DNA of 64,000 nucleotides from Rhizopus sp. PT2906. Lineage: Eukaryota > Mucoromycota > Mucoromycetes > Mucorales > Rhizopodaceae. Below the pieces are notes generated by a model that saw only the letters and a list, made by a program, of their open reading frames with translations, was not told where the DNA came from and did not search any database. This document shows, piece after piece, positions 35,857 through 45,542 of this stretch; position 1 is the stretch's first letter; every line of letters starts with the position of its first letter. The DNA lies in the NCBI GenBank assembly GCA_025529335.1, contig JAMYHX010000021.1, positions 62,001 to 126,000 of the forward strand, in the 5' to 3' direction. Made by a program: the position numbers and the translations under genes.

Positions 35857-38800
35857 TTATATATCTTCGTCTGATGAAAAGACTTCTTCACCACGCTTAC
35901 GACGTTCCATACGCTCCTTCTTCTTTTTTCGAAGTTCCTTGGAGGTCAACTTCTTCTTCTTTTGAACTGCCTTGATCGTATTTCCTTGAGCATCCACCAT
36001 ATCTTCCTCCTCTTCTTCCTTGACGACCGTCGTACCATTACCAGATACCCAGTTATGACCAGAAGGAGTCAAGTATCCGTTTTCCACTTTCCATACTTCA
36101 TTACACAACGCTTCAGAAAATTCACGGTTGTGAGTGACAATGACAACACCACCACCATATTCACGAATAGCAGTAGCAAGTGCACCAAGAGATTCACGAT
36201 CCAAGTAGTTAGTGGGCTCATCAAGAACCAACATATGAGGTCTATTCCACATGGCAGCACCAATGACAAGCTTGACCTTTTGACCACCAGAGAGACCACG
36301 GATATGAGAGTGAGAAGCGAATTCAGGTTCTAACCCAACTTCAGCAAGGTGTTTTTCAATTTCCTTGGCTGTCAAGGGACGTGCGATACCCATCTTGGCA
36401 GCTTCAGCAGCATCGACTTCAGCAATCTTCTTACCAAAGCCCATTTCTTCAAGTCTAGAACGAGAAATCCAAGTGTTGTCGACAGAGGATCGACCGACCC
36501 AGGAGACTTCGTATTCATAGGACTGCTTGAGCTTACGACGACCCACAATGTCTTCAACCACACGTTTCTCACCATCAATGACAAACACCTGTTCTAAAGC
36601 CTTCTTGGTATCTTCCAAATTCATACGTTCGTTCTTGTCGAGCTCCTCACGGTCTTCACCAGTAGCATAACGCCACTGAATATATTCATTTGGCGTCTTA
36701 TCCAAGTGTTGTTCGATGTGATGGAAGGCGTGTTGAGCAACATAGGCAATACGTAAATTGGGATGCTTCCACACCGTACCCGTTTGAGCCTCGAGCTCAC
36801 CTGTCAATAGCTTGATCAGGGTAGACTTTCCAGCACCATTCGGACCAATCACGGCTACACGCGAGGCAAGAGAACACTGCATGGAGATATCAATCAACTG
36901 CTTCTTCGACGAGCCAGGATACTGAAAGTCGACATTCTTCATCTTCAAGATTGCACGTTCCTTGGTCTTGATGCCTTCCAAATAACCAGGTTCAGGGAAG
37001 CGGAAGACAGTTTTGGCAGCGTCCAAAGAGTAATAGGCAGCAGCACGAGGTACACGTTTGACAAACTCGGAGAGATTACCCTTATACCGCTTCAACTTGT
37101 AATTACCTTCATAATGAATAATATCGGTACACACATGATCCAGGAAACCAGAGTCGTGAGAGACGATGATAGAGGTCACTGTCTTCAAGCCAAGAAGGTA
37201 GTTTTCAAGCCAAGCAACATTCACCACATCCAAGTGATTTGTAGGCTCATCCAGCAAGAGGATATCAGCATTCATCAGCATGGCACGAGCCAGAGCGAGC
37301 TTCATCTTCCAACCACCAGAGAGAGAACCAATGGCTTGATGATGGACCATTTCTTCCGTAAAGCCATAATTCTTGAGAATACGTGCAACTTCAGCCTTAT
37401 CTTGACACTCGACACCTTCAGAAGAAATGATGAAATCGACAAGGCCAGTATCTGCTTGGGAGCCATCAATGTCATGTTCTACATAAACAGTCTTGAGAAC
37501 TGAACGAGGAGGAAATCCTTCAACTTGTTCATTTGCAATTGCACGCATCAACGTAGACTTGCCACAGCCATTAGCGCCACAGAGACCGTAGCGACGGCCT
37601 CGCATGAGACGCAGGTGAGTACGGTTGAGCAAGATCTTGGCACCATAAGCAAGTGAGAACTCACAGTTGCAGAGCTCTTCACCTTCATCTTCCTCGTCTT
37701 GATCCACATCCTTGTGCGCAATTGCTTCTTCACAAGAGGACAAAGCGGCCAAAGCAAGTTTTTCAGCCGAGGCTTCCGTTTCCTCATCTTCATGTTCACG
37801 ACCTGTAGCAAGTAACCAAGTAGCAGCATGAGGAGAGATGGATGAGATCCAGGCGTTACGATCAAAATTTTTAGCCAAGACGAGGGCAAGAGCAAGTCTG
37901 ATGATATACTTGCGAACGGGAGAAAAGAAGCCTTCGAGCTTGGTGGGCATCAACCGGTCGAGAGTCGTCTCTACCTTTTCACGTTTTTGATCGTTGGTCA
38001 TGACAGACTCTGGACTACCACCTCCAACTCGTTTCAAGGTCTCAACAGCCTTCTGAACGACACCACGACACTCAGGGTCTGCTACAACGTCATGTACATG
38101 TTCAAGAGCAGGTAAAAGCACAGGCAGGAAGGGAGCAGCTACTTCAGGGTCATCCACGAGCTTACACATGTTGTCGATAATCAAGGCAGACTTTCGCTTG
38201 ATAGGCGTTTGCCGTTCGCGCAAACCACGGGCTAGCAAAGGAACCATCAGAGAGAGAGTACCCGCGTCGACTTCTTGAACAAAGGTTGTGGCACCCAATT
38301 GATGGATAGTGTCAGGTACTTTTTCAGGATGATTGATACACTCGATCACAGCGGGAATAAAGCGTTCAATATCCTTGTTATCCAAAAGAGCGGTTGTGGT
38401 TGTCATACACTTAGTAGCCCCTTTCTTTACCTCGGGCTTTGTATCCCACATACAATCAGAGACAACGGGGATAATGATTGGCAAACAGGCCAAGACTTGG
38501 ACCGGATTGATCTGAGCGAGAATTTCGATAAGTTCAAGTGCCAGCATCTTGGTTTGCCATTTTTTGGAATTATCTAGACCGTCAAGGCAGTACGTCACAA
38601 TCTCACGGGTTGCTATGGGATTAAATGATTTTGCAATCGTGTGAGCCAGCTGAGCGGATGATTCAGCCATGGCCTTATCTTTTGCGGCCTGAAGGTCTAA
38701 CAACGGATGAAGTAGGGTAATTAAGTGGGGTTCAAGCTGACCACAGAGGAGAGCATTAGAAGTCGTAGTCAGCTCTTGCGCCAACTGTATAGCACCCAAA

Positions 38801-39105
38801 GCTTGAGGAGCACGCACCTTTTTGGCAAACAGTTCAGTAGAGATAGCGGGAAAAAGATGAGCACCCTTGAGCGCACGGACACCATAATGATTTGCAAAAC
38901 CAGCGCATCTCTCAGCCAACTCTTTTCTCTCCGATGCATCAGTAGAGGCAAGTAATTTACCTAGCAGCTGCTTGGCTTCTTCAGCTTCTTTCTCACCAAT
39001 GCGAACACGTCGCACTTTTTTAAGTTCAGCCATAGAGCGACGTTTACTACGATCAGCTGAGCGAGCGGCACCTGCAGCTGTACTTGTATCTAGATTAAAA
39101 GACAT
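35857..39105 (-). CDS. TEF3: Translation elongation factor 3 (ABC-F ATPase)
   Basis: EF-3 is a fungal ribosome-bound ATPase that helps release E-site tRNA at each elongation cycle. The frame is a single exon of 1,082 aa. The N-terminal 400 residues form HEAT repeats. The first ABC cassette has Walker A GANGCGKST, signature LSGGWKMKLALARA and Walker B ILLLDEPTNHLD. The second has GPNGAGKST, signature GLSGGQKVKLV and MLVLDEPTNYLD. A chromodomain-like insertion (SYEYEVSWVGR) sits in cassette two. The tail is basic (ELRKKKKERMERRKRGEE) then acidic, typical for EF-3 rather than New1. Strong codon bias and a single exon fit high expression. Confidence 0.97.
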   Translation of the reverse strand: MSFNLDTSTAAGAARSADRSKRRSMAELKKVRRVRIGEKEAEEAKQLLGKLLASTDASERKELAERCAGFANHYGVRALKGAHLFPAISTELFAKKVRAPQALGAIQLAQELTTTSNALLCGQLEPHLITLLHPLLDLQAAKDKAMAESSAQLAHTIAKSFNPIATREIVTYCLDGLDNSKKWQTKMLALELIEILAQINPVQVLACLPIIIPVVSDCMWDTKPEVKKGATKCMTTTTALLDNKDIERFIPAVIECINHPEKVPDTIHQLGATTFVQEVDAGTLSLMVPLLARGLRERQTPIKRKSALIIDNMCKLVDDPEVAAPFLPVLLPALEHVHDVVADPECRGVVQKAVETLKRVGGGSPESVMTNDQKREKVETTLDRLMPTKLEGFFSPVRKYIIRLALALVLAKNFDRNAWISSISPHAATWLLATGREHEDEETEASAEKLALAALSSCEEAIAHKDVDQDEEDEGEELCNCEFSLAYGAKILLNRTHLRLMRGRRYGLCGANGCGKSTLMRAIANEQVEGFPPRSVLKTVYVEHDIDGSQADTGLVDFIISSEGVECQDKAEVARILKNYGFTEEMVHHQAIGSLSGGWKMKLALARAMLMNADILLLDEPTNHLDVVNVAWLENYLLGLKTVTSIIVSHDSGFLDHVCTDIIHYEGNYKLKRYKGNLSEFVKRVPRAAAYYSLDAAKTVFRFPEPGYLEGIKTKERAILKMKNVDFQYPGSSKKQLIDISMQCSLASRVAVIGPNGAGKSTLIKLLTGELEAQTGTVWKHPNLRIAYVAQHAFHHIEQHLDKTPNEYIQWRYATGEDREELDKNERMNLEDTKKALEQVFVIDGEKRVVEDIVGRRKLKQSYEYEVSWVGRSSVDNTWISRSRLEEMGFGKKIAEVDAAEAAKMGIARPLTAKEIEKHLAEVGLEPEFASHSHIRGLSGGQKVKLVIGAAMWNRPHMLVLDEPTNYLDRESLGALATAIREYGGGVVIVTHNREFSEALCNEVWKVENGYLTPSGHNWVSGNGTTVVKEEEEEDMVDAQGNTIKAVQKKKKLTSKELRKKKKERMERRKRGEEVFSSDEDI

Positions 39106-39272
39106 TCGAATGAATAAAGAAAAAGAAAAGAAAGAAAAAAAAGAAAAGAAAAAAATAAAAAGAAATTAGCAAATAAGGTTAATGTCAAAGGGAAAGTGGC
39201 AAGACACTTTTTTGGCTGGAAATCAATTTATCTAATCTCAGCGTGGTTTTCTTATGCAAAAATAAATTTATT

Positions 39273-40743
39273 TTAGGAATTATTGATTGTAAAAATAGCG
39301 TTGACGATAGCGTTGTCTAGGCCTAATTCGTTATGATATTCTATAGTCGGTGTTGTTACTAGCTTATTCTTTTTGGTAGATAGACTTGATGTACTATTGT
39401 TGCTATGTTGTGTAGCAATGGTAGGAGAAGAAATCGAAGATGACATGACAGGCACTACAACTTCATAACCCACTCTTCCTGATTTTATATCCTGTTGTTG
39501 ATGATGATGATGCTGTTGTTGTTGTTGCTGTTGTTGTTGTTGTTGATGAGGTGTTGGAGGAGCTATTCTTGGGTTTGTATAACTTGAAGGCGGGGTAAAT
39601 GGCTTATTGTCTTTGACACTTTTCAAAACAAACATTGGATTTTGTTTAGCGTCTTTTAATTTTTGAGATATTCTTAAGGGTTTCTCATCATAAGCGAGGG
39701 CTCTTTCTATTGAAAAAGATGAGTTATGGATCTCCCTATTTCTCCAAAAAACCATACCTTGAATGTTATCAGGAGGTCCATACTTTATCCAAAGGGCGTA
39801 CTGTTGCCAATCACTTGCAATGTTGTATTTCTTTAATGCAGAACAGATTACCTTTGAAGCAGGGTCATCTAATAACAGACGTACATTTTTGGATGATTCT
39901 ATTTCTTGTTCCATCTTATCACCATAAACTTTAATAGCACCACCATCATTAATTAATTTCTTCTATTGTATATGTTAATGACCATATTGAATCACACCGA
40001 TAATCTACCTCTTCATCTTTAGTCTTATGTCCTTTGGAAGAAGTCAACTTGCTTGTTGTTGTATTGTTATCCTTTTTGGATTGTTTTAGTTGACTGATTT
40101 CTTCTTTTAATGTATTAATATCATTTGACATTCTTCCAATATCTTCTATTAACTTTTTAATGCGAGCATCTGTTGACCAAAAAAAAAAAAAAAAACATGA
40201 GATACAGCAGTGTGAAGGTATGTAGGTAATCACCTCTTTCTTGAAAGGCTGACTCAATCTTTCTATAATCTGCCATTCCATTCTGCCCTAACCAATCCTG
40301 ATACGATGTATTAATTAAAAGTAAGCATTGTTTGAAGAGAAACTTACTGTTTCATAAAGAACACCTAAAAGATAATAATAATAATAATAATAATCATTTA
40401 TATAAGCATGTGTATATTAATATAATATAATCTTACTAGGTGGAATATAGTCCCATTCATTAATTGGTACTTTATATTGTATCTTTAGTTGATAGATATT
40501 TTTCAATAGGTCCATTCTTTGACCCACTGTTGACACTGATAAATCCCTTAATGACTCATGATCAAGATGAACAAGTACGTCTCCTGTTATTCCTTGTTCT
40601 ATTTTTTTTTTTTTGAATCAGTCAGTTTTAGCTTTAATATAGTATTTGCTTTAACCTTTGAATTGTCTTTGAAATGAAGAATAACCAATAGCAGTTATCC
40701 ACTTGATGACTTTATTTTCATCCCAACTCAACACATGCTCCAT
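39273..40743 (-). CDS. STE50: Ste50-like SAM-RA signalling adaptor
   Basis: Ste50 tethers the MAPKKK Ste11 to upstream Cdc42 or Ras-type signals in mating, filamentous-growth and osmostress pathways. The N-terminus (start 40743) is a SAM domain: VLSWDENKVIKWITAIGYSS, then GITGDVLVHLDHESLRDLSV. A central coiled coil follows (IGRMSNDINTLKEEISQLKQ). The C-terminal half is a Ras-association domain: VICSALKKYNIASDWQQYALWIKYG, then RALAYDEKPLRISQKLKDA, then NPMFVLKSV, closely like Ste50. After it comes a tract of about 11 Gln, then His-rich and Gln codons (39481-39546) and a Ser/Thr-rich tail. At least six exons, two of them very short. The start was chosen by the SAM fold. Confidence 0.85.
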
Positions 40744-40812
40744 TTTATATATGTATTATGAAAAATAAAAATAAAAAAAAAAAAGAGAGAAAATCGCCAT
40801 TTGAATTTTATT

Positions 40813-41114
40813 TTAATGATGATTATTAATGAGATGAGAAAGGTCGATTGGTATAGCTATGAATATTTTAATAAACATGATAAATATATCATAATATGAA
40901 CCTTACAGCATCCAGTTTCAGCACCAGAAGGGTATCTTTTTAATCTTTTTTCGAATTTAGGTGGAGGAGGAAACTCTTTTTGAGAATGAAATGTCCATCG
41001 ACCTGCTTCCGTCTGAGGTGGTTCAGGTATTTGAATATCTAATGAATGAAAAGAAGGTTGAACAGGAATAGTGGATGATCGATGTAAGATATCATTTAAT
41101 GGTTTATTAGACAT
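40813..41114 (-). CDS. Minimal WIP/verprolin-like WASP-binding peptide
   Basis: Two exons, 40907-41114 and 40813-40856, encode 83 aa. The core GRWTFHSQKEFPPPPKF followed by KRYPSG and, after the splice, CSIPIDLSHL matches the C-terminal WASP-binding region of WIP and Vrp1 (aromatic-basic strand, proline motif, YPSG, then a PxDL-type end). The usual N-terminal WH2 actin-binding motif and long proline-rich linker are absent: the ATG lies only about 45 residues before the core. I infer a stand-alone WASP-binding peptide that could stabilise or compete for WASP at actin patches. A missed upstream exon is the main alternative, but only about 190 nt separate it from the divergent hydrolase gene. 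Confidence 0.7.
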
Positions 41115-41300
41115 TTTTAAAAGAAAAAAAAAAAGTAGGTGGGGTGTAAAATAAAATATATTCTCACCCAAAAGAGAACAATTACAAGGTTTGAGTGGGG
41201 ATAACACGTGATTGATGGGGTTATTTTTTTAACTTTTTTTTTTTTTTTTTCCTTATTCTTTTTCTCTCTTTTCCTATTTCTTTGTAAAAAGGGGGATCGA

Positions 41301-42539
41301 ATGCTCATTTATTTACTTTATCTATTCTACTTTGCAGTTGCAGTAACAGTAGCATTATCCTTATTATTATATACATATCAATGTGAATTATTATATGCTT
41401 CAGGGTTTCCAAGTGGTTCAAGGACAATTGTAAGGGGGGGGGATTATATAATCATGTTTACACATATGCTTATGTTTATTAGGTGGCGAAACCATCTCAA
41501 TATGGTTTACCAGATAAAGAAGTTATATTAATGACAGAGGATGGTTATAGAATTAGAGCTTATGTTATGATACAGAGAGGTGAAGAAGTTGCTTTACAGT
41601 CACCTACTGTTGTCTGTTTTCATGTAAGTTTATCTGTTATCATGTCACAATTTACTAAACTGTAAACTAGGCCCATACTGGAAATATGGTACATAAGGCT
41701 GATGCTTATTCAAATATATATTAATATTAATAATAGGGTCATCGATTACCAATTGCTCAAGTATTTTATAAAAAGCTAGGATACAACGTTGTCATGCTAT
41801 CTTATAGAGGGTAAATGTCACTTTATCGGTAATATAATCTTTTTAATATTATGTAATCATTTAGATATGGTTTAAGTGAAGGAAAGCCAACCGAGAAAGG
41901 ATTAAAGATTGATGCACAAGTAAGAAAGAGTAAAGGAGAGAAGGGAATGTTATGCTTATGCATGTGTATATTAGACTGTACTGGAATACATCAAACAGCA
42001 TCCAATATTAAAACATACAAAGTTGATTGCATATGGACAATCATTGGGTGGGTCAGTCGCAATTAGTCTAGTATCTAGAAATGAAGAACAATTTGATGCA
42101 CTCATTATCGAGAATACATTTCTAAGCGTGGTAAGTATATAAAACTAGCTTACATGTTACATATCTAATTCCGGTTCACTAGCCTTTACTGGTACCTCAC
42201 ATATTTCCTGCGTTAAGACATTTGGTCTATTTAGTACATCAAACATGGAGATCATACAAGACAATTAAATATGTTCACCACGTACCCATCTTGTTTTTAT
42301 CCAGTCAAAAGGACGAGCTTGTTCCTCCAGGACATATGGCAAAATTATACAACATCTGTCAGACAAGTGGTGTTAAAGTGTGGAGAGCTTTTGAAAATGG
42401 TACTCATAATGATACATGCATGCAGGTAAGTTTGAGATATACATAGTATATTACGCATACTAAACTATCATCTTATTAGAGCGGTTTCTTTGAGGCTATT
42501 GCTGAATTTGTACGCGATAACGTTTGGAATCTCGATTAA
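41301..42539 (+). CDS. BEM46/ABHD13-type alpha/beta hydrolase
   Basis: A membrane-anchored serine hydrolase of about 300 aa in at least six exons. Residues 1-25 form a signal anchor (YLLYLFYFAVAVTVALSLLLY). Then come KPSQYGLPDKEVIL, CFHAHTGNMGHR (oxyanion region) and MLSYRGYGLSEG, the nucleophile elbow GQSLGGSVA, the acid SSQKDELVPP and the His in GTHNDTCM, giving a complete Ser-Asp-His triad. BEM46 proteins affect cell polarity and spore or hyphal growth in fungi; the natural substrate is unknown. The first intron begins just before a run of nine G (41436-41444). Confidence 0.88.
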
Positions 42540-43392
42540 CTTTTTTTTTTTTTTATTTTTTATCTTTTTTTTTTTTTTTTCATTTATATCATACATCATC
42601 TTGGCATCACAAACACACACACAAACACACTCGCACACTTCAACAAATTACATATCTCCCTTTTCTTTTTTTTTTTTTTCTGATAAAAAAAAAGAGATAA
42701 GCTTTATATATACAGCATACAATAAATTTTCTTTATAAAAGGAACAGAAACTCAATTGTGTTTGGGTAAAGAGTAGAACGATAAGTGAGAAATCAATCAA
42801 ACCTATCAAATTAACAGCCAATGAGAGATGGGGAAAAAGCAGAGTGAACAAAGTAGGCTGGGTCTAGCTGCTTCCTGGGGGATACATGATCTAGAGATTC
42901 ATTACGATAGTTTCAAATGGAAACTGCGACGATGATCCTATAGAAGGGTAACAGTCACAGTATAAAAAGCGCTTTGTATAGAAGCTTACCATGAAAGAAA
43001 GCGGAATCAAGCATTACAGCAACGGTGCAAAGAAAAATAACACCATTGCTTTGTCCAACAGGAAGTACTATGAATGGCTTGAAAGGTATAGCCATAGAGA
43101 CATCGCTTGGTAGTAAGAAGAAGATAATCTTCCTTAGAGATACTTGTGTAAAAGGGGTAGTCTGTGTTAACGGAGCGCGTCTGATCAGACACAAAAGGAT
43201 GTGATACCAATGGCGCATACTCTCTACTGAGAGACCAATGAACCAATATCGATATACGGAAATGTCACTGTGCAATGGGAAAAAACGTTTGCTATTGTTT
43301 TCTTTAAAGCGGAGACGTATACTTCACTGGTTCCTTTTATTCATGACCCGTACAGCCCTTTTGTCTTTTCTTTCTTTCACTTTTCCTTAACC
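42540..43392. other. Intergenic, T-rich tracts and short CA runs
   Basis: About 850 nt after the BEM46 stop, beginning with long poly-T tracts and CA-rich sequence (near 42609-42640). The later part is the promoter region of the acetyltransferase gene. No credible coding frame on either strand. Confidence 0.5.
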
Positions 43393-44173
43393 ATGTCAAG
43401 TGCTTACGGTCGTATTCCCAAACCTCAAGGAACATCTGATTTGAGTACTATTTTGCCTATAAAGAAGGTACTGCGTAATGGTATTGAAGGCTATATCCAG
43501 CAAGTAGATCCAAATAATAAACCTTTGGTCGATTATCTTCATTCAAGATTCAATAAAGAGATTGAAGACGGGTAAACTTTTTTAATTTTGATAAGATCGG
43601 ATCTAACTTACACTCTCTTTTCAGTTCGACTTATCCCCAGGAAAATACGCTGAATGAGCAGGAGTTTAGAGATTATTTCTTGGGGTAAACAAATAGCCTG
43701 TCAGTTAAATCAAGATAGTAACACCAAATAGGTACGATGCTTTTGTCATGTCCAAGGACGGCATAATTGAACCTCAAGTAGACTATGATTGGACTGACAA
43801 GATTATTGGCATGTTTTACATCAAGCCTAATTATCCTGGTCGATGTTCCCACGTAAGTATGCTGCGGCTAGTTTATTTCCCACATAAACACTCATCATGT
43901 TAGATTTGCAACGGAGGATTCTTTGTCATGGAACATTACCGTGGAGTGGGCGCAGGATTGGCTATGGGTGAAGCATTCAAAATACTTGTTCCTGTTATAG
44001 GTTACAAGGCATCCCTGTTCAATCTTGTATTTGAAAACAACCCAGGCTCCATAGCCATCTGGAAAAGGCTCGGTTTCCAGCAAGTAGGCCGTATCCCAAA
44101 TGCTGGAAGATTGAAGAATAGTCCTGACAAACTAGTAGATGCTCTCATGTTTTACTATGACTTTTCACAATAA
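43393..44173 (+). CDS. Mpr1-like GNAT N-acetyltransferase
   Basis: Four exons give roughly 215 aa. After the start MSSAYGRIPKP come GSTYPQENTL, GMFYIKPNYPGRCSHICNGGF, the acetyl-CoA loop HYRGVGAGLAMGEA, then FNLVFENNPGSIAIWKRLGF and IPNAGRL. These match the yeast Mpr1 family, which acetylates the toxic proline analogue azetidine-2-carboxylate and protects against oxidative stress through proline and arginine metabolism. The donor of each intron splits a glycine codon. The physiological substrate here is inferred from the family only. It is convergent with eS27, with 50 nt between stops. Confidence 0.85.
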
Positions 44174-44223
44174 TAAAGCTTTAAATAATGGTTGCATTTA
44201 TTCGTCCTTTATTTTCTTTTTCT

Positions 44224-44893
44224 TTAGTTGGCCTTTCTGCGGAAAGAACAACCTTCGGTCAAACGGGCACGACCACCAGTGGGTTGGCATAAAACAGTAC
44301 CGCAAGATGAACATAAGACAACAGTTTGAGCATGGCTGAAGACGGTGCTAATGTTCAAGCAACCTGTAATTATTGTTAGCGCGATTGACTTTTTATACAC
44401 ATTGCTTCACATACCAGGACACTTGACATCCATAAAGTAGGAGTTGGGAGACTGAACAAGTCTCTTGAGCTTGTGAGAACGCTTTTCGTGTTCAACAGAA
44501 GGGTTAAGAAGATCGACGGCCAACTATATAAAAGTGTTAGTTTTCAGAATGAATAACGAATTGAAAGAGAATCGCCATGTGCATATTATGTTGATTTGTA
44601 TATATTTATATATAAGCCTTTACTCATGTGTTGTAATAGCAGTGTATAAATATGTACGTGAAATGCGTGTGTGTATGAGTGTGTGTGTGAAAATGGAGAA
44701 TTGTAATTATGCATGTTGCGCAGCATTTATTCACTGTGTTTTTGTATTCATTCTATATAAATTCCCTTTTCATCATTTCTACATAATCCATCCATCCATC
44801 TCAACTCATTTTTTTCATCCATCTTTTCTATACACCATTCATCCATGCACATGGCATCTCTTTCCTTTTCGCTTTATCCAAACTTACAGTCAT
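44224..44893 (-). CDS. RPS27: 40S ribosomal protein eS27 (zinc ribbon)
   Basis: Exons 44888-44893, 44415-44523 and 44224-44363 give 84 aa. The first exon is only six nucleotides (ATG ACT) followed by a GTAAGT donor and a 364-nt intron, the longest well-defined one in the window; ribosomal protein genes of fungi often have such long first introns. The protein reads LAVDLLNPSVEHEKR, KLVQSPNSYFMDVKCPGC-type sequence, then VVLCSSCGTVLCQPTGG and FRRKAN. The four cysteines (CPGC and CSSC) form the zinc ribbon. The intron carries GT-rich repeats and no convincing snoRNA that I can define. Confidence 0.95.
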
Positions 44894-45542
44894 ATTCCTG
44901 TGTCGAGTGCTTGTAAAAAGGAAAGATTCACCTCTTGACAAACCATGAATGGATTGATATTCACTTTTATATACAAGTCACATCGCTGACATTCAAACTC
45001 CGTTTCCTGGAAAAGGACAGAAATTCTTGCATTGTTTCCAATCAGATCAAGGAACAACTTGTTCTCTGAACCTTTTTTTTTTGCATTTCGACTACGCCAT
45101 CTTGTCATTTGGTGCAGTGACTTGAAAAGCACGAATAGAAAGAGTACCGAGATCATGGTTATTTTTTCCGGATAGGCTGTATGTATGACAAGCATTTTGA
45201 ACGATGAGCACTGTTTGACTTTTTTGCATATTGTTGTCACCATGTTGAATATAAACTATAGCTCATTATCCTTTTGTAGAACTCATTAATTCCATATGAA
45301 ATAATACCAAAAGTTTATCCATTTAATGACAATATATCTCATACAAGTGTACCTTTAGAACAATGGTAACAAGAATGAATTGAGTCTTGCTAATAAAGGG
45401 TAAATCAGACAACGTAGCTACTGCGCCACTATGAACACTATCTTTTTCCAATGTCATTGTGACACTTCTCGGAACATCACAGAAAAAAAAGCAGACATTC
45501 GATTTAATATTATTATCTATGCTTCAAGCATAAAATATCTAT
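44894..45542. other. Promoter region of RPS27 with an unassigned open frame
   Basis: A 117-residue minus-strand frame (44890-45243) has one hydrophobic stretch (ITMISVLFLFVLF) and a CQRC pair but no family resemblance. It ends right at the RPS27 start codon, so it is probably part of the ribosomal gene's upstream region. The rest is spacer to the MFS transporter stop. Confidence 0.4.

Noticed and set aside
37548..37895. Long alternative frames within EF-3 (also 36069-36299, 37114-37503)
   Set aside because: EF-3 is a certain gene across this span; the other frames lack domains and arise from biased codon use.
42490..42738. Plus-strand frame after BEM46
   Set aside because: It is mostly Phe/Ser codons from poly-T and CA tracts; low-complexity artefact.
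44545..44775. Possible box C/D snoRNA in the RPS27 intron
   Set aside because: A box-C-like ATGATGA is present on the minus strand, but the nearest CTGA lies over 200 nt away and no terminal stem was seen.
44890..45243. 117-residue frame upstream of RPS27 with a hydrophobic stretch and CQRC
   Set aside because: It runs into the RPS27 start region, has no recognised family and no supporting splice structure; more likely promoter sequence.
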